Source: Flavobacteriia bacterium
Lineage (GTDB): Bacteria; Bacteroidota; Bacteroidia; Flavobacteriales_D; Crocinitomicaceae
Reading direction: 5' to 3'
DNA: 64,000 bases
Assembly: GCA_947450325.1 (NCBI GenBank)
Contig: CANFUT010000018.1
Coordinates: 22,848 to 86,847, forward strand
Under the pieces are notes generated by a model. That model was not told the origin of the DNA. It did not search any database and worked only from the letters and a program-made list of their open reading frames with translations. Of the stretch, positions 17,466 to 26,111 are shown one piece after another. The position numbers and the translations under genes are program-made. Within the stretch, counting starts at the first letter, position 1. The number at the start of each line of letters is the position of its first letter.

Positions 17466-18437
17466 TTATTTTTCTCTAATTATTGTATATTCTACCAATC
17501 CAATCAATGCAGATTTTGCTTCAGATTCTGGAATGTCCTTCAAAAGAACCAATGCCTTATCTTTGAGTTCATTCATTCTTTTATAAGCATATTCAATTCC
17601 TCCAGCATCCACCACCAATTTAACAGCTTTTCTCACCATTTTGGTTTCCTCGTTGTGGTTTTTGACAATGTTTATCAGCTCTTTTTTGACACTTTTATCG
17701 GCATGAGACAAAGCATAAATCAATGGCAAAGTCATTTTTCGTTCACGAATATCTAAACCAGTTGGTTTACCTATGTCGTTAGGAGTGCCGTAATCAAAAA
17801 TATCATCTTTGATTTGAAAAGCCAAACCCACTAATTCTCCAAATTCCCTCATCAATGGTGCCAAATCTTCTCGATCAACAGAAACACTTGCTGCCTCGCA
17901 AACCGTTGCAATCAAAGAAGCTGTCTTTTGTCGAATTACCTCAAAATAAACTTCTTCCGTAATGTCTAATTTTCTAGCTTTTTCAATTTGAAGTAATTCT
18001 CCTTCGCTCATTTCCTTCACCGCACGAGCAACAATTCCCAAGAGTCTAGTATTGTTATTTTCTATGGAAAGCAACAAAACCTTGGAAAGCATATAATCTC
18101 CCACCAAAACCGCGACCTTATTTTTCCACAACGCATTTACTGAGAAAAAACCTCTTCTTTCATTGGCATCATCTACAACGTCATCGTGAACCAAAGTGGC
18201 AGTATGCAGCAATTCGACCAAAGATGCAGCTTGATAAGTTTTATCATTGATTTCACCCAACATTTTTGCTGTCAAGAACAAAAACATAGGTCTCATTTGC
18301 TTTCCCTTTCTGCGAATAATGTAATGTGTCACCTTATCCAACATAGGAACGTTTGAATGCATATTCTCGCGGAAACGCACCTCAAACTCTTTCATTTCGG
18401 GAGAAATAGGAGCTATAATTTGTTTTACAGTCATCAT
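17466..18437 (-). CDS. polyprenyl diphosphate synthase
   Basis: This all-trans prenyl transferase extends farnesyl or geranylgeranyl diphosphate with IPP, typically to make the side chain of the menaquinone used by respiratory complexes such as ACIII. The 323-residue protein has both Asp-rich motifs, LVHDDVVDD (first) and FQIKDDIFDYG (second), plus KGKQMRP. Octaprenyl versus heptaprenyl product length is not readable. The start at 18437 (MMTVKQ) or 18434 lies 7 bases or so behind a perfect -7 box, so the mRNA may be leaderless. Confidence 0.9.
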   Translation of the reverse strand: MMTVKQIIAPISPEMKEFEVRFRENMHSNVPMLDKVTHYIIRRKGKQMRPMFLFLTAKMLGEINDKTYQAASLVELLHTATLVHDDVVDDANERRGFFSVNALWKNKVAVLVGDYMLSKVLLLSIENNNTRLLGIVARAVKEMSEGELLQIEKARKLDITEEVYFEVIRQKTASLIATVCEAASVSVDREDLAPLMREFGELVGLAFQIKDDIFDYGTPNDIGKPTGLDIRERKMTLPLIYALSHADKSVKKELINIVKNHNEETKMVRKAVKLVVDAGGIEYAYKRMNELKDKALVLLKDIPESEAKSALIGLVEYTIIREK

Positions 18438-18444
18438 TGGATTA

Positions 18445-18452
18445 CAAATATA
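18445..18452 (-). promoter_or_regulatory. -7 promoter box for the polyprenyl synthase-dnaG unit
   Basis: CAAATATA on the plus strand equals TATATTTG on the minus strand, an exact TAnnTTTG match ending 7 bases before the first ATG. Confidence 0.6.
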
Positions 18453-18604
18453 CGAGTTCCAAAGTCAATTAGAAAAGCACTGAAGCTAAAAAATCAAAAA
18501 AGGAAAAATAAATGGGACGCCACTATCCTGAGACGGACCAAATGAACATCCAAAGTGAATGCATATTAAGTAAAAAAAGATTCGAGAAAAGGATAATAAA
18601 AATA

Positions 18605-18634
18605 TTGTTTGTTAAGAAAGATTACGTAAATTTG
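18605..18634 (+). promoter_or_regulatory. promoter of the atp operon
   Basis: TTG (18605-18607) and TAAATTTG (18627-18634) are separated by 19 bases, a full match to the Bacteroidota TTG-N17-20-TAnnTTTG promoter. It lies 38 bases before the atpB ATG. Confidence 0.75.
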
Positions 18635-18672
18635 CGCCAAAAAACAGAAGCACACCAAGAATTATAAATGCA

Positions 18673-19779
18673 ATGATTTTGAAAAACACAATAAAATCAA
18701 TATTTCTGTCAATTTTGACAATCTGTTCAATCAATTCTGCTTTTGCGACAGAACACAAGGAAAAAAAGGAATTCAACGTGAATGAAATGATCATGCATCA
18801 CATCAAAGATGCACATGAATGGCATTTGTGGGGATCTGAACATGGTGGAACTTCTATTTTTCTTCCTATTATCTTAATTGATGGCGGTGTACATACGTTT
18901 TCTTCTTCTAATTTCTATCATGGAGAAATGAAAACAGCAATCGATCATGCAACGAAAGCTGAAGTAGAATATCTTCAAGGAGTTGGTCCAGCTGCAAATT
19001 ACGCTTTATACCACGAAAAAATATACAAACTAAACGACGGTGCACTTTCATTTGAAGATGGACATGTTCATGGAAATGTAAAGCCTTTCGATTTATCTAT
19101 TACCAAAAATGTAATGTCTTTATTCTTTGGTGCAACAATATTATTATTAATTATGGGTTCTGTTGCTCGTTTTTACAAGAAAAATGGCGCTGTAGCTCCA
19201 AAGGGATTGGCTAAATTTTTAGAGCCTATCATTATTTTGGTGAGAGACGATATTGCGAAAGAAAATATTGGACATTTGAAATACAAAAAATACGTTCCTT
19301 ATTTATTGACTATTTTCTTCTTTATCTTTTTCAACAATTTATTGGGTATGATTCCGATTTTACCTGGAGGTGCGAACTTGACAGGTAACTTAACAATTAC
19401 GATGTTTTTAGCAGTTTGTACGTTGGTAGTTACCGTATTCTCAGGAAACAAGAACTATTGGGGACACATTTTCTGGATGCCAGGCGTTCCAGTTCCAATG
19501 AAATTCTTCATGATGCCAATTGAGATTATCGGGATATTCACAAAGCCATTTGCATTGATGATTCGTTTGTTTGCGAATATGACAGCAGGACACATTATTG
19601 TATTGGCATTGATTTCGATCATATTCATTAATCAAAGTATTGCTTGGGGAGCACTTTCAGTTCCTATGGCTTTATTCATATCAGTATTGGAATTGCTTGT
19701 AGCATTTTTACAAGCGTTCTTATTTGCCATGTTATCGGCATTATTTATCGGAGCAGCAGTTGAAGAGGCTCACCATTAA
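18673..19779 (+). CDS. atpB: F0F1 ATP synthase subunit a
   Basis: Subunit a holds the proton half-channels of the membrane rotor. The 368-residue protein is longer than the E. coli form: it carries a signal-like N terminus and a His-rich extramembrane domain of about 130 residues, as is usual in Bacteroidota. The membrane part has FTKPFALMIRLFANMTAGH with the essential Arg, and ends with LQAFLFAMLSALFIGAAVEE. It is first in the atpBEFHA-G operon behind a good promoter. atpI is not present upstream. Confidence 0.96.
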   Translation: MILKNTIKSIFLSILTICSINSAFATEHKEKKEFNVNEMIMHHIKDAHEWHLWGSEHGGTSIFLPIILIDGGVHTFSSSNFYHGEMKTAIDHATKAEVEYLQGVGPAANYALYHEKIYKLNDGALSFEDGHVHGNVKPFDLSITKNVMSLFFGATILLLIMGSVARFYKKNGAVAPKGLAKFLEPIIILVRDDIAKENIGHLKYKKYVPYLLTIFFFIFFNNLLGMIPILPGGANLTGNLTITMFLAVCTLVVTVFSGNKNYWGHIFWMPGVPVPMKFFMMPIEIIGIFTKPFALMIRLFANMTAGHIIVLALISIIFINQSIAWGALSVPMALFISVLELLVAFLQAFLFAMLSALFIGAAVEEAHH

Positions 19780-19794
19780 TTAGTAACTTTTTAA

Positions 19795-20019
<225 letters not shown>

Positions 20020-20028
20020 TTTATTTTC

Positions 20029-20055
20029 AGTATCCTAACGGTTGGTTGGGATACT
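20029..20055 (+). promoter_or_regulatory. stem-loop between atpE and atpF
   Basis: AGTATCC (20029-20035) pairs with GGATACT (20049-20055) in the 80-base gap after atpE. Only a weak T stretch follows, so it is more likely a partial terminator or an mRNA end-protector that raises subunit c output over subunit b than a full stop. Confidence 0.6.
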
Positions 20056-20099
20056 GTTAATTTTTATTATCAAGAGAAACATATTAAAAATAAATAAAA

Positions 20100-20594
20100 A
20101 TGGATTTAATATTACCTGATTTTGGTTTGCTAATTTGGACATCAATTGTCTTCGGTTTATTATTGATCGTTCTTGTAAAGTTTATTTGGAAGCCAATTTT
20201 AAGTGCTGTAAATACACGTGAGCAAAACATCGCTGAATCTTTAGAATTGGCTGTTAAAACAAAAGCTGAAATGGTTGCAATGCAAGCTCAAAACGAAAAC
20301 ATTTTGAAGGAAGCACGCGCTGAAAGAGATGCAATCGTGAAAGATGCTCGCGAAACAGCGAACAAAATGATTGAGGATGCAAAATCAAATTCAAAAACTG
20401 AAGCTGAAAAAATTATTGTAGCTGCTCAACAAGCAATTAGAACGGAAAAAGCAGCAGCAATGGCAGATATCAAATCTCAAATTGCAAGCTTATCAATTGA
20501 TATTGCTGAGAAAATTGTAAAATCAGAATTAGCTTCTGACGATAAGCAAAAAGCATTGGCTTCAAAATTAGCTGAAGATATTAACTTGAACTAA
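20100..20594 (+). CDS. atpF: F0F1 ATP synthase subunit b
   Basis: Subunit b is the peripheral stalk linking F0 to F1. The 164-residue protein has one N-terminal membrane helix (about residues 8-28) followed by a long Ala/Glu/Lys-rich coiled coil that dimerises. It starts after the stem-loop and ends 1 base before the atpH ATG. Length and order are normal. Confidence 0.95.
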   Translation: MDLILPDFGLLIWTSIVFGLLLIVLVKFIWKPILSAVNTREQNIAESLELAVKTKAEMVAMQAQNENILKEARAERDAIVKDARETANKMIEDAKSNSKTEAEKIIVAAQQAIRTEKAAAMADIKSQIASLSIDIAEKIVKSELASDDKQKALASKLAEDINLN

Positions 20595-20595
20595 G

Positions 20596-21129
20596 ATGAA
20601 AAGTACAAAAGCAGCATCAAGATACGCAAAAGCTTTGCTTGAATTGTCTATTGAAAAAAATAGAATGGATCAAGTGACTTCTGACATTCAAACTTTGCGT
20701 CAAGCAAATAATGAAACAAAAGAATTTCAATTGTTTTTGGAAAGTCCAGTTGTTAATGCTGAAAAGAAAAATAGTATTTTCAAGGCATTGTTTCCTCAAT
20801 TTGATGAGATTACGATGTTATTCATTCAACTAATCACCAAGAATGGTAGAGAATCTATTTTGCCAGAAATTGCAGAGTCTTTTGAAGCGCAATTGAAAGC
20901 TCACAAAGGTATTTTACCAATTACTTTAATTTCTGCACAGCCTCTAGATGCAACTACTAAAGCTACAATTATAGCAAAAGTACAAGCAACTGTTGCAGGA
21001 AAACTGGAAGTTGAAGAGCAAATTGATACAACATTAATAGGAGGATTTGTGGTGAAAATGGGCGATAATAGAATCGACGCTTCAGTAGCAAATCAATTAA
21101 AGAATTTAAAACAACGTTTAACACGCTAG
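20596..21129 (+). CDS. atpH: F0F1 ATP synthase subunit delta
   Basis: Delta joins the peripheral stalk to the top of the alpha3beta3 head. The 177-residue protein begins [13 protein letters not shown], the conserved first helix, and ends with [21 protein letters not shown], the family C-terminal signature. It starts 1 base after the atpF stop, suggesting translational coupling. Confidence 0.95.
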   Translation: MKSTKAASRYAKALLELSIEKNRMDQVTSDIQTLRQANNETKEFQLFLESPVVNAEKKNSIFKALFPQFDEITMLFIQLITKNGRESILPEIAESFEAQLKAHKGILPITLISAQPLDATTKATIIAKVQATVAGKLEVEEQIDTTLIGGFVVKMGDNRIDASVANQLKNLKQRLTR

Positions 21130-21164
21130 TTCCGAATAATCGGGATGACGTAAAGCAACAGCAT

Positions 21165-22739
21165 ATGGCAGATGTAAAACCAGCAGAAGTTTCTGCAATT
21201 TTAAGAGAGCAGCTTTCAGGTTTCAGAACAGAAGCTGAACTTCAGGAAGTAGGTACTGTACTTCAAATTGGAGATGGTATCGCACGTATTTATGGACTCA
21301 ATGGAGTTCAATACGGAGAATTAATTGAATTCGACGGAGGATTACAAGGAATTGCATTGAACTTGGAAGAGGACAATGTTGGTGCCGTGTTATTAGGTCG
21401 TTCTTCTCAAGTAAAAGAAGGAGATACAGCAAAACGTTTAGGAAGAATCGCATCAGTGAGAGTTGGTGAAGGTTTGGTTGGACGTGTTATCGATACATTA
21501 GGAAATCCAATCGATGGTAAAGGAGAAATTACAGGTGAATTGTTTGAAATGCCAATCGAGCGTAAAGCTCCAGGGGTAATTTTCCGTCAACCGGTAACTG
21601 AACCTTTGCAAACTGGTATCAAAGCAATTGATGCAATGATTCCAATTGGACGTGGACAACGTGAGTTAATCATCGGTGACCGTCAAACTGGTAAAACAAC
21701 AGTTGCAATTGATGCAATCATCAACCAAAAAGAATTTTTTGACAGAGGTGAACCTGTTTTCTGTATTTATGTAGCTATTGGACAAAAAGGTTCAACAGTT
21801 GCAGGAATCGTTAAGAAATTAGAAGATGCAGGCGCAATGCAATATACAGTTATTGTAGCAGCAAATGCTTCTGATCCAGCACCAATGCAGTTTTACGCAC
21901 CAATGACAGGAGCTGCTGTAGGTGAGTTTTTCCGTGACTCTGGACGTCCAGCATTGATTGTTTTTGATGATTTGTCAAAACAAGCAGTTGCTTACCGTGA
22001 AGTTTCATTGTTACTTCGTCGTCCTCCAGGTCGTGAGGCTTACCCAGGTGACGTTTTCTACCTTCACTCAAGATTATTGGAAAGAGCGGCAAAAATCATT
22101 GCTGATGATACAATTGCATCACAAATGAACGATTTACCTCCTTCAATCAAGCATTTGGTAAAAGGTGGTGGTTCATTGACTGCATTACCAATTATTGAAA
22201 CACAAGCGGGTGACGTTTCTGCATATATTCCAACCAACGTAATTTCGATTACTGATGGCCAGATTTTCTTGGAAAATGATTTGTTTAACGCAGGTATTCG
22301 TCCAGCAATTAACGTAGGTATTTCTGTATCTCGTGTTGGAGGAAATGCACAAATCAAATCAATGAAGAAAGTTGCAGGAACTTTGAAATTAGACCAAGCG
22401 CAATACCGAGAGCTTGAAGCTTTCGCGAAATTCGGTTCTGATTTAGACGCTGCTACAAAATCAGTATTGGACAAAGGAGCTAGAAACGTTGAGATTTTGA
22501 AACAAGCTGAAGGTGATCCATACCCAGTTGAAAAACAAATTGCGATCATTTTTGTCGGAACAAAAGGTTTGATGCAAAGAGTTCCTGTGAACAAAATCAA
22601 AGCATTCGAAACTGAGTTCTTGAATTACCTTGAAGCAAAACATGCTGACGTATTATTGGCTTTGAAAGCTGGAAAATACACGGACGAAGCAACAGATGTT
22701 TTGACTAAAGTAGCAAAAGAAATCGCTGATAAATATTAG
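21165..22739 (+). CDS. atpA: F0F1 ATP synthase subunit alpha
   Basis: Alpha is the non-catalytic nucleotide-binding subunit of F1. The 524-residue protein has the P-loop GDRQTGKT, the [15 protein letters not shown] lead-in, and [20 protein letters not shown] with the alpha Arg finger region. Length is normal. Immediately downstream, instead of atpG, a small inserted gene bounded by inverted repeats occurs, which is not a normal part of atp operons. Confidence 0.97.
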   Translation: MADVKPAEVSAILREQLSGFRTEAELQEVGTVLQIGDGIARIYGLNGVQYGELIEFDGGLQGIALNLEEDNVGAVLLGRSSQVKEGDTAKRLGRIASVRVGEGLVGRVIDTLGNPIDGKGEITGELFEMPIERKAPGVIFRQPVTEPLQTGIKAIDAMIPIGRGQRELIIGDRQTGKTTVAIDAIINQKEFFDRGEPVFCIYVAIGQKGSTVAGIVKKLEDAGAMQYTVIVAANASDPAPMQFYAPMTGAAVGEFFRDSGRPALIVFDDLSKQAVAYREVSLLLRRPPGREAYPGDVFYLHSRLLERAAKIIADDTIASQMNDLPPSIKHLVKGGGSLTALPIIETQAGDVSAYIPTNVISITDGQIFLENDLFNAGIRPAINVGISVSRVGGNAQIKSMKKVAGTLKLDQAQYRELEAFAKFGSDLDAATKSVLDKGARNVEILKQAEGDPYPVEKQIAIIFVGTKGLMQRVPVNKIKAFETEFLNYLEAKHADVLLALKAGKYTDEATDVLTKVAKEIADKY

Positions 22740-22741
22740 TA

Positions 22742-23150
22742 AATTAAGAATGTAGAATTTAGAATGTAGAATTGAAAACATTGGAGATAGTCCAAACATA
22801 ATTGTTGACAAATCCTTTGAGTTTTCTAAGCTAATAATTAGATTCTGTTTAAATTTAAAAGAACAAAAACATTTTGAAATAAGCAGTCAGTTGATAAGGT
22901 CAGGGACTAGCATAGGTGCAAATATCAGAGAATCACAAAGAGCTGAAAGTTCAGCTGATTTTCGACATAAATTAAGAATTGCACTAAAGGAAGCTGACGA
23001 AACCAAATATTGGTTATTATTAATAGATTCAGAAATTCAAACTGTTGAGAAAAAACTTTTTGAAATGAATGAAGAATTAATTAAACTTCTTGTAGCTATT
23101 ATCATTTCAAGCGCAAGAAATAAGTAATTCTTCATTCTAGATTCTTAATT
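22742..23150 (+). mobile_element. IVS-like element bounded by 25-bp inverted repeats
   Basis: Left arm 22742-22773 and right arm 23126-23150 are inverted repeats: the right arm, reverse-complemented, matches the left at 23 of 25 positions once a 7-base unit (GTAGAAT) in the left is skipped. The four-helix-bundle gene fills the space between them, with its stop inside the right arm. The layout copies the intervening sequences of 23S rRNA genes, which encode the same protein family, but here it sits between atpA and atpG. Confidence 0.7.
22771..23127 (+). CDS. four-helix-bundle (S23/IVS-type) protein
   Basis: The product belongs to the four-helix-bundle family encoded by intervening sequences in 23S rRNA genes, related to the Avd accessory protein of diversity-generating retroelements. 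The diagnostic segment is LIRSGTSIGANIRESQRAES, followed by FRHKLRIALKEADETKYWLL. Homology extends upstream through VDKSFEFSKLIIRF, so translation should begin near 22771 to give about 118 residues, the family length. No ATG, GTG or TTG precedes the conserved part in frame; ATT at 22771 is the best-placed start. A TTG at 22891 would remove helix 1. It may be translated from a rare start or be decaying. Confidence 0.72.
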   Translation: MENIGDSPNIIVDKSFEFSKLIIRFCLNLKEQKHFEISSQLIRSGTSIGANIRESQRAESSADFRHKLRIALKEADETKYWLLLIDSEIQTVEKKLFEMNEELIKLLVAIIISSARNK

Positions 23151-23165
23151 CGAAATTAAATAAAG

Positions 23166-24038
23166 ATGGCAAATTTAAAAGAAATCAGAAACAGAATCAC
23201 CTCGGTAGGTTCAACAATGCAGATCACTTCTGCCATGAAAATGGTATCGGCTGCGAAGTTGAAACGTGCTCAGGATGCAATCACTCAAATGCGCCCATAT
23301 TCTGAAAAACTTCAGGAGATATTGAGCAATTTAAGTGCTACATTAGATTTATCTGAAAATGCTTTTTCTGATCAAAGAGAAGTAAAAAACGTTTTGATTT
23401 TAGCTGTTTCTTCAAACAGAGGTTTGTGTGGTGGATTCAACAACAACGTTATCAAAAGAGTTAATGTTTTAATGAATGAAGAATACAAAGGAAAAAATGT
23501 TCAAGTTCTTTGTTTAGGTAAAAAAGTTACTGACGCTTTTAGAAGAAGTTCATTAAGAGCTGACAACAAAGCTTATGGAACTGAAGACATCTTTGCAGAT
23601 TTGAAATTTGACAATGCAGCTGAAATCGCTGAAAATGTAATGAAAGCATATTTATCGAAACAATTTGATGAAGTAGTGATTGTTTACAATTCATTTGTGA
23701 ATGCTGCTAATCAAGTAGTAAAAACAGAACAATTCTTACCAATTATTCCTACAGTTTCTGAAGGAACAAACGGTGCAGGTGATTATATTTTCGAACCATC
23801 GAAAGAAGAAATCGTTGAAGAATTGATTCCTAAATCTTTGAAAATTCAGTTTTACAAATCCTTGTTAGATTCTAACGCTTCCGAACACGGAGCTCGTATG
23901 ACAGCCATGCACAAAGCAACTGACAACGCAAAAGATTTGCAAAAAAGCTTGAAATTAAGTTATAATAAAGCGCGTCAAGCAGCTATTACAAACGAAATTT
24001 TAGAAATCGTTGGTGGAGCTGAGGCATTGAATAGCTAA
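23166..24038 (+). CDS. atpG: F0F1 ATP synthase subunit gamma
   Basis: Gamma is the rotating central shaft of F1. The 290-residue protein begins ANLKEIRNRITSVGSTMQIT and has SAMKMVSAAKLKRA in its N-terminal helix, SSNRGLCGGFN in the Rossmann-like domain, and NKARQAAITNEILEIVGGA at the C terminus. It follows the inserted element after 38 bases. atpD and atpC (beta, epsilon) do not follow; a terminator ends the operon here, as is usual in Bacteroidota. Confidence 0.97.
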   Translation: MANLKEIRNRITSVGSTMQITSAMKMVSAAKLKRAQDAITQMRPYSEKLQEILSNLSATLDLSENAFSDQREVKNVLILAVSSNRGLCGGFNNNVIKRVNVLMNEEYKGKNVQVLCLGKKVTDAFRRSSLRADNKAYGTEDIFADLKFDNAAEIAENVMKAYLSKQFDEVVIVYNSFVNAANQVVKTEQFLPIIPTVSEGTNGAGDYIFEPSKEEIVEELIPKSLKIQFYKSLLDSNASEHGARMTAMHKATDNAKDLQKSLKLSYNKARQAAITNEILEIVGGAEALNS

Positions 24039-24056
24039 GAAAACATAAAATTTTAT

Positions 24057-24092
24057 AAAAAATCCCGTTTCGATTGAAGCGGGATTTTTTTA
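24057..24092. terminator. bidirectional terminator between atpG and queG
   Basis: AATCCCG (24061-24067) pairs with CGGGATT (24080-24086), with A and T runs on both sides. The queG stop codon overlaps the plus-side T run. Confidence 0.88.
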
Positions 24093-25013
24093 TTGAACAA
24101 AATTGATATTCCTCTTTAATCCTTCAAACTTAGTTCTTTTCACTGCACTCTTCGAAAAAACATCTTTGAAAATTTCCTCAGAAATATCAAACCATTCTGA
24201 TTTTGAAAAATTTAAAAGCTTCTCATTTGCTTGAAAAGCTGGCTCAGAATGAGCTAAAGAAAAACGATTCCAGGGGCAAACATCTTGGCATACATCACAA
24301 CCAAAAATCCAGTTATTCAATTTACCCTTAAATTCATTTGGAATAGCTTCTTTTAACTCAATTGTCAAATACGATATACATTTTGAGCCGTCAACAACAT
24401 AAGCTTGATTGAGTGCATCGGTTGGGCAAGCATCCATGCATTTGGTACATGTGCCACAATAATCTTTTATTGGACCATCTGGTTCTAACTCTAAATCAAT
24501 AATTAATTCAGCAATGAAAAAAAACGAACCTTTTTTGGGATGAATAATATTTCCATTCTTTCCCATCCATCCGAGACCACTTTTCCGCGCCCAAACTTTG
24601 TCCATTACAGGTGCAGAATCAACAAAAAAGCGCCCATGAACCTCTCCTATTTCATCTTGAATTTTCTCATAAAATAACTTCAATTTATCCTTAATCACCA
24701 AATGATAATCTTGACCATAAGCGTATTTAGAAATTTTAAACGATTCTGGATTTTGCTTCTGGGTAGGAAAATAATTAAGAAGTAAGGAAACAACACTCTT
24801 TGAACCTTCCACCAATAAAGTTGGATCTAATCTTTTATCAAAATGATTTTCCATGTATTTCATTTCACCGTGGTAACCATTATTCAACCAACTTTCAAGA
24901 TTTCTAGCATCGTCTTCCAAAAACGCAGCCTTTGATACCCCGCAAAACTGAAATCCCAAATCAGTTGCTATCCGCTTAACGATTGCCGTATTTTTCGAGA
25001 CCTGATTTTTCAT
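24090..25013 (-). CDS. queG: epoxyqueuosine reductase
   Basis: QueG reduces epoxyqueuosine in tRNA to queuosine, using cobalamin and two 4Fe-4S clusters. The 307-residue protein has the cluster motifs [16 protein letters not shown] and [13 protein letters not shown], and [21 protein letters not shown] around the cobalamin site. Its start codon overlaps the ruvB stop by one base, a translationally coupled pair. With folE and the queD homologue in the same window, at least part of the queuosine pathway is represented. Confidence 0.94.
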   Translation of the reverse strand: MKNQVSKNTAIVKRIATDLGFQFCGVSKAAFLEDDARNLESWLNNGYHGEMKYMENHFDKRLDPTLLVEGSKSVVSLLLNYFPTQKQNPESFKISKYAYGQDYHLVIKDKLKLFYEKIQDEIGEVHGRFFVDSAPVMDKVWARKSGLGWMGKNGNIIHPKKGSFFFIAELIIDLELEPDGPIKDYCGTCTKCMDACPTDALNQAYVVDGSKCISYLTIELKEAIPNEFKGKLNNWIFGCDVCQDVCPWNRFSLAHSEPAFQANEKLLNFSKSEWFDISEEIFKDVFSKSAVKRTKFEGLKRNINFVQ

Positions 25014-26038
25014 TAAAACAAACCACCTTGGAAATAGCCTAAATCTTTGCCTAAATGTTTGTAAGCCTTTTCTGTTGCTTTTCTTCCTCGCTGCGTGCGG
25101 ATTAAGAAACCTTCCTGAATTAAGAATGGCTCATAAACTTCCTCGAGCGTACCAGCATTTTCCCCAATTGCAGTTGCAATCGTAGTCAATCCAACTGGAC
25201 CACCGTTAAACTTATCTATAATAGCCATCAAAACACGATTATCCATTTCGTCTAGACCATATTTATCAACATTCAAAGCTTCTAAAGCGATGTTTGTTAT
25301 CTCAACATCAATTGTCCCATTTCCTTTGATTTGCGCAAAATCACGCACCCTACGAAGCAAAGCATTCGCAATTCTAGGTGTACCTCTGCTCCTACTTGCA
25401 ATTTGATAAGCAGCTTCTTCACTAATTGGAATATCAAGCAAATCAGAAGAACGCTCAACAATTGCAGTCAACGTTTTAGAATCATAATATTGCAATCTAG
25501 CATTAATACCAAATCTTGCGCGTAATGGAGAAGTCAATAATCCAGAGCGTGTTGTTGCACCAATTAACGTGAATGGATTCAAAGCTATTTGCACAGATCT
25601 AGCATTTGGACCGCTATCGATTAAAATATCAATCACGTAATCTTCCATTGCTGAATACAAATATTCTTCAATTACCGGACTTAAACGATGTATTTCATCA
25701 ATAAACAATACATCACCTTGATCTAAATTCGTCAGTAATCCAGCCAAATCACCAGGCTTATCTAAAACTGGTCCGCTTGTAACTTTAAAACCAACCCCTA
25801 ATTCATTGGCAATAATGTTTGCCAAAGTTGTTTTACCAAGTCCAGGGGGTCCATGTAAAAGAACATGATCTAAAGGTTCGCCACGCTTGGTTGCGGCTTG
25901 TACAAAAATTTCTAAATTATCGACTACTTGCTCTTGTCCAGCAAAATCTGAAAGTTTTTTCGGACGCAAAACTTTATCATAATCCTTTTCTCCCTCTTCG
26001 CTTTCCTTACGGTAATCAAATGAATCTTCTTCTTCCAA
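25013..26038 (-). CDS. ruvB: Holliday junction branch migration helicase RuvB
   Basis: RuvB is the hexameric AAA+ motor that drives branch migration with RuvA. The 341-residue protein has Walker A GPPGLGKT (residues 63-70), Walker [11 protein letters not shown], sensor 1 GATTRSG and the winged-helix C terminus ending in RTQRGRKAT. The reading frame has no ATG before the conserved part; the start appears to be TTG at 26038, preceded by a stop in frame. ruvA and ruvC are not nearby. It is coupled to queG downstream. Confidence 0.95.
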   Translation of the reverse strand: MEEEDSFDYRKESEEGEKDYDKVLRPKKLSDFAGQEQVVDNLEIFVQAATKRGEPLDHVLLHGPPGLGKTTLANIIANELGVGFKVTSGPVLDKPGDLAGLLTNLDQGDVLFIDEIHRLSPVIEEYLYSAMEDYVIDILIDSGPNARSVQIALNPFTLIGATTRSGLLTSPLRARFGINARLQYYDSKTLTAIVERSSDLLDIPISEEAAYQIASRSRGTPRIANALLRRVRDFAQIKGNGTIDVEITNIALEALNVDKYGLDEMDNRVLMAIIDKFNGGPVGLTTIATAIGENAGTLEEVYEPFLIQEGFLIRTQRGRKATEKAYKHLGKDLGYFQGGLF

Positions 26039-26062
26039 AGTAAATAAATTTATTCAAAAATA

Positions 26063-26092
26063 CAAAAGCCGCTCCAACTTGGAACGGCTTTC
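26063..26092 (-). terminator. terminator after the act-cox operon
   Basis: AAAGCCG (26065-26071) pairs with CGGCTTT (26085-26091), with CCA/TGG pairing inside. It stands 20 bases past the coxA stop on the minus strand and ends the long respiratory operon. Confidence 0.75.
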
Positions 26093-26111
26093 GCATTAAA
26101 TATTTAAAAAT

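Noticed and set aside
20029..20055. A full transcription terminator after atpE
   Set aside because: The T run is weak and essential atp genes continue on the same strand without another promoter.
22741..22773. AGAATGTAGAATT tandem units as a simple sequence repeat
   Set aside because: They form the left arm of the inverted repeat around the four-helix-bundle gene, so they are better described as part of that element.
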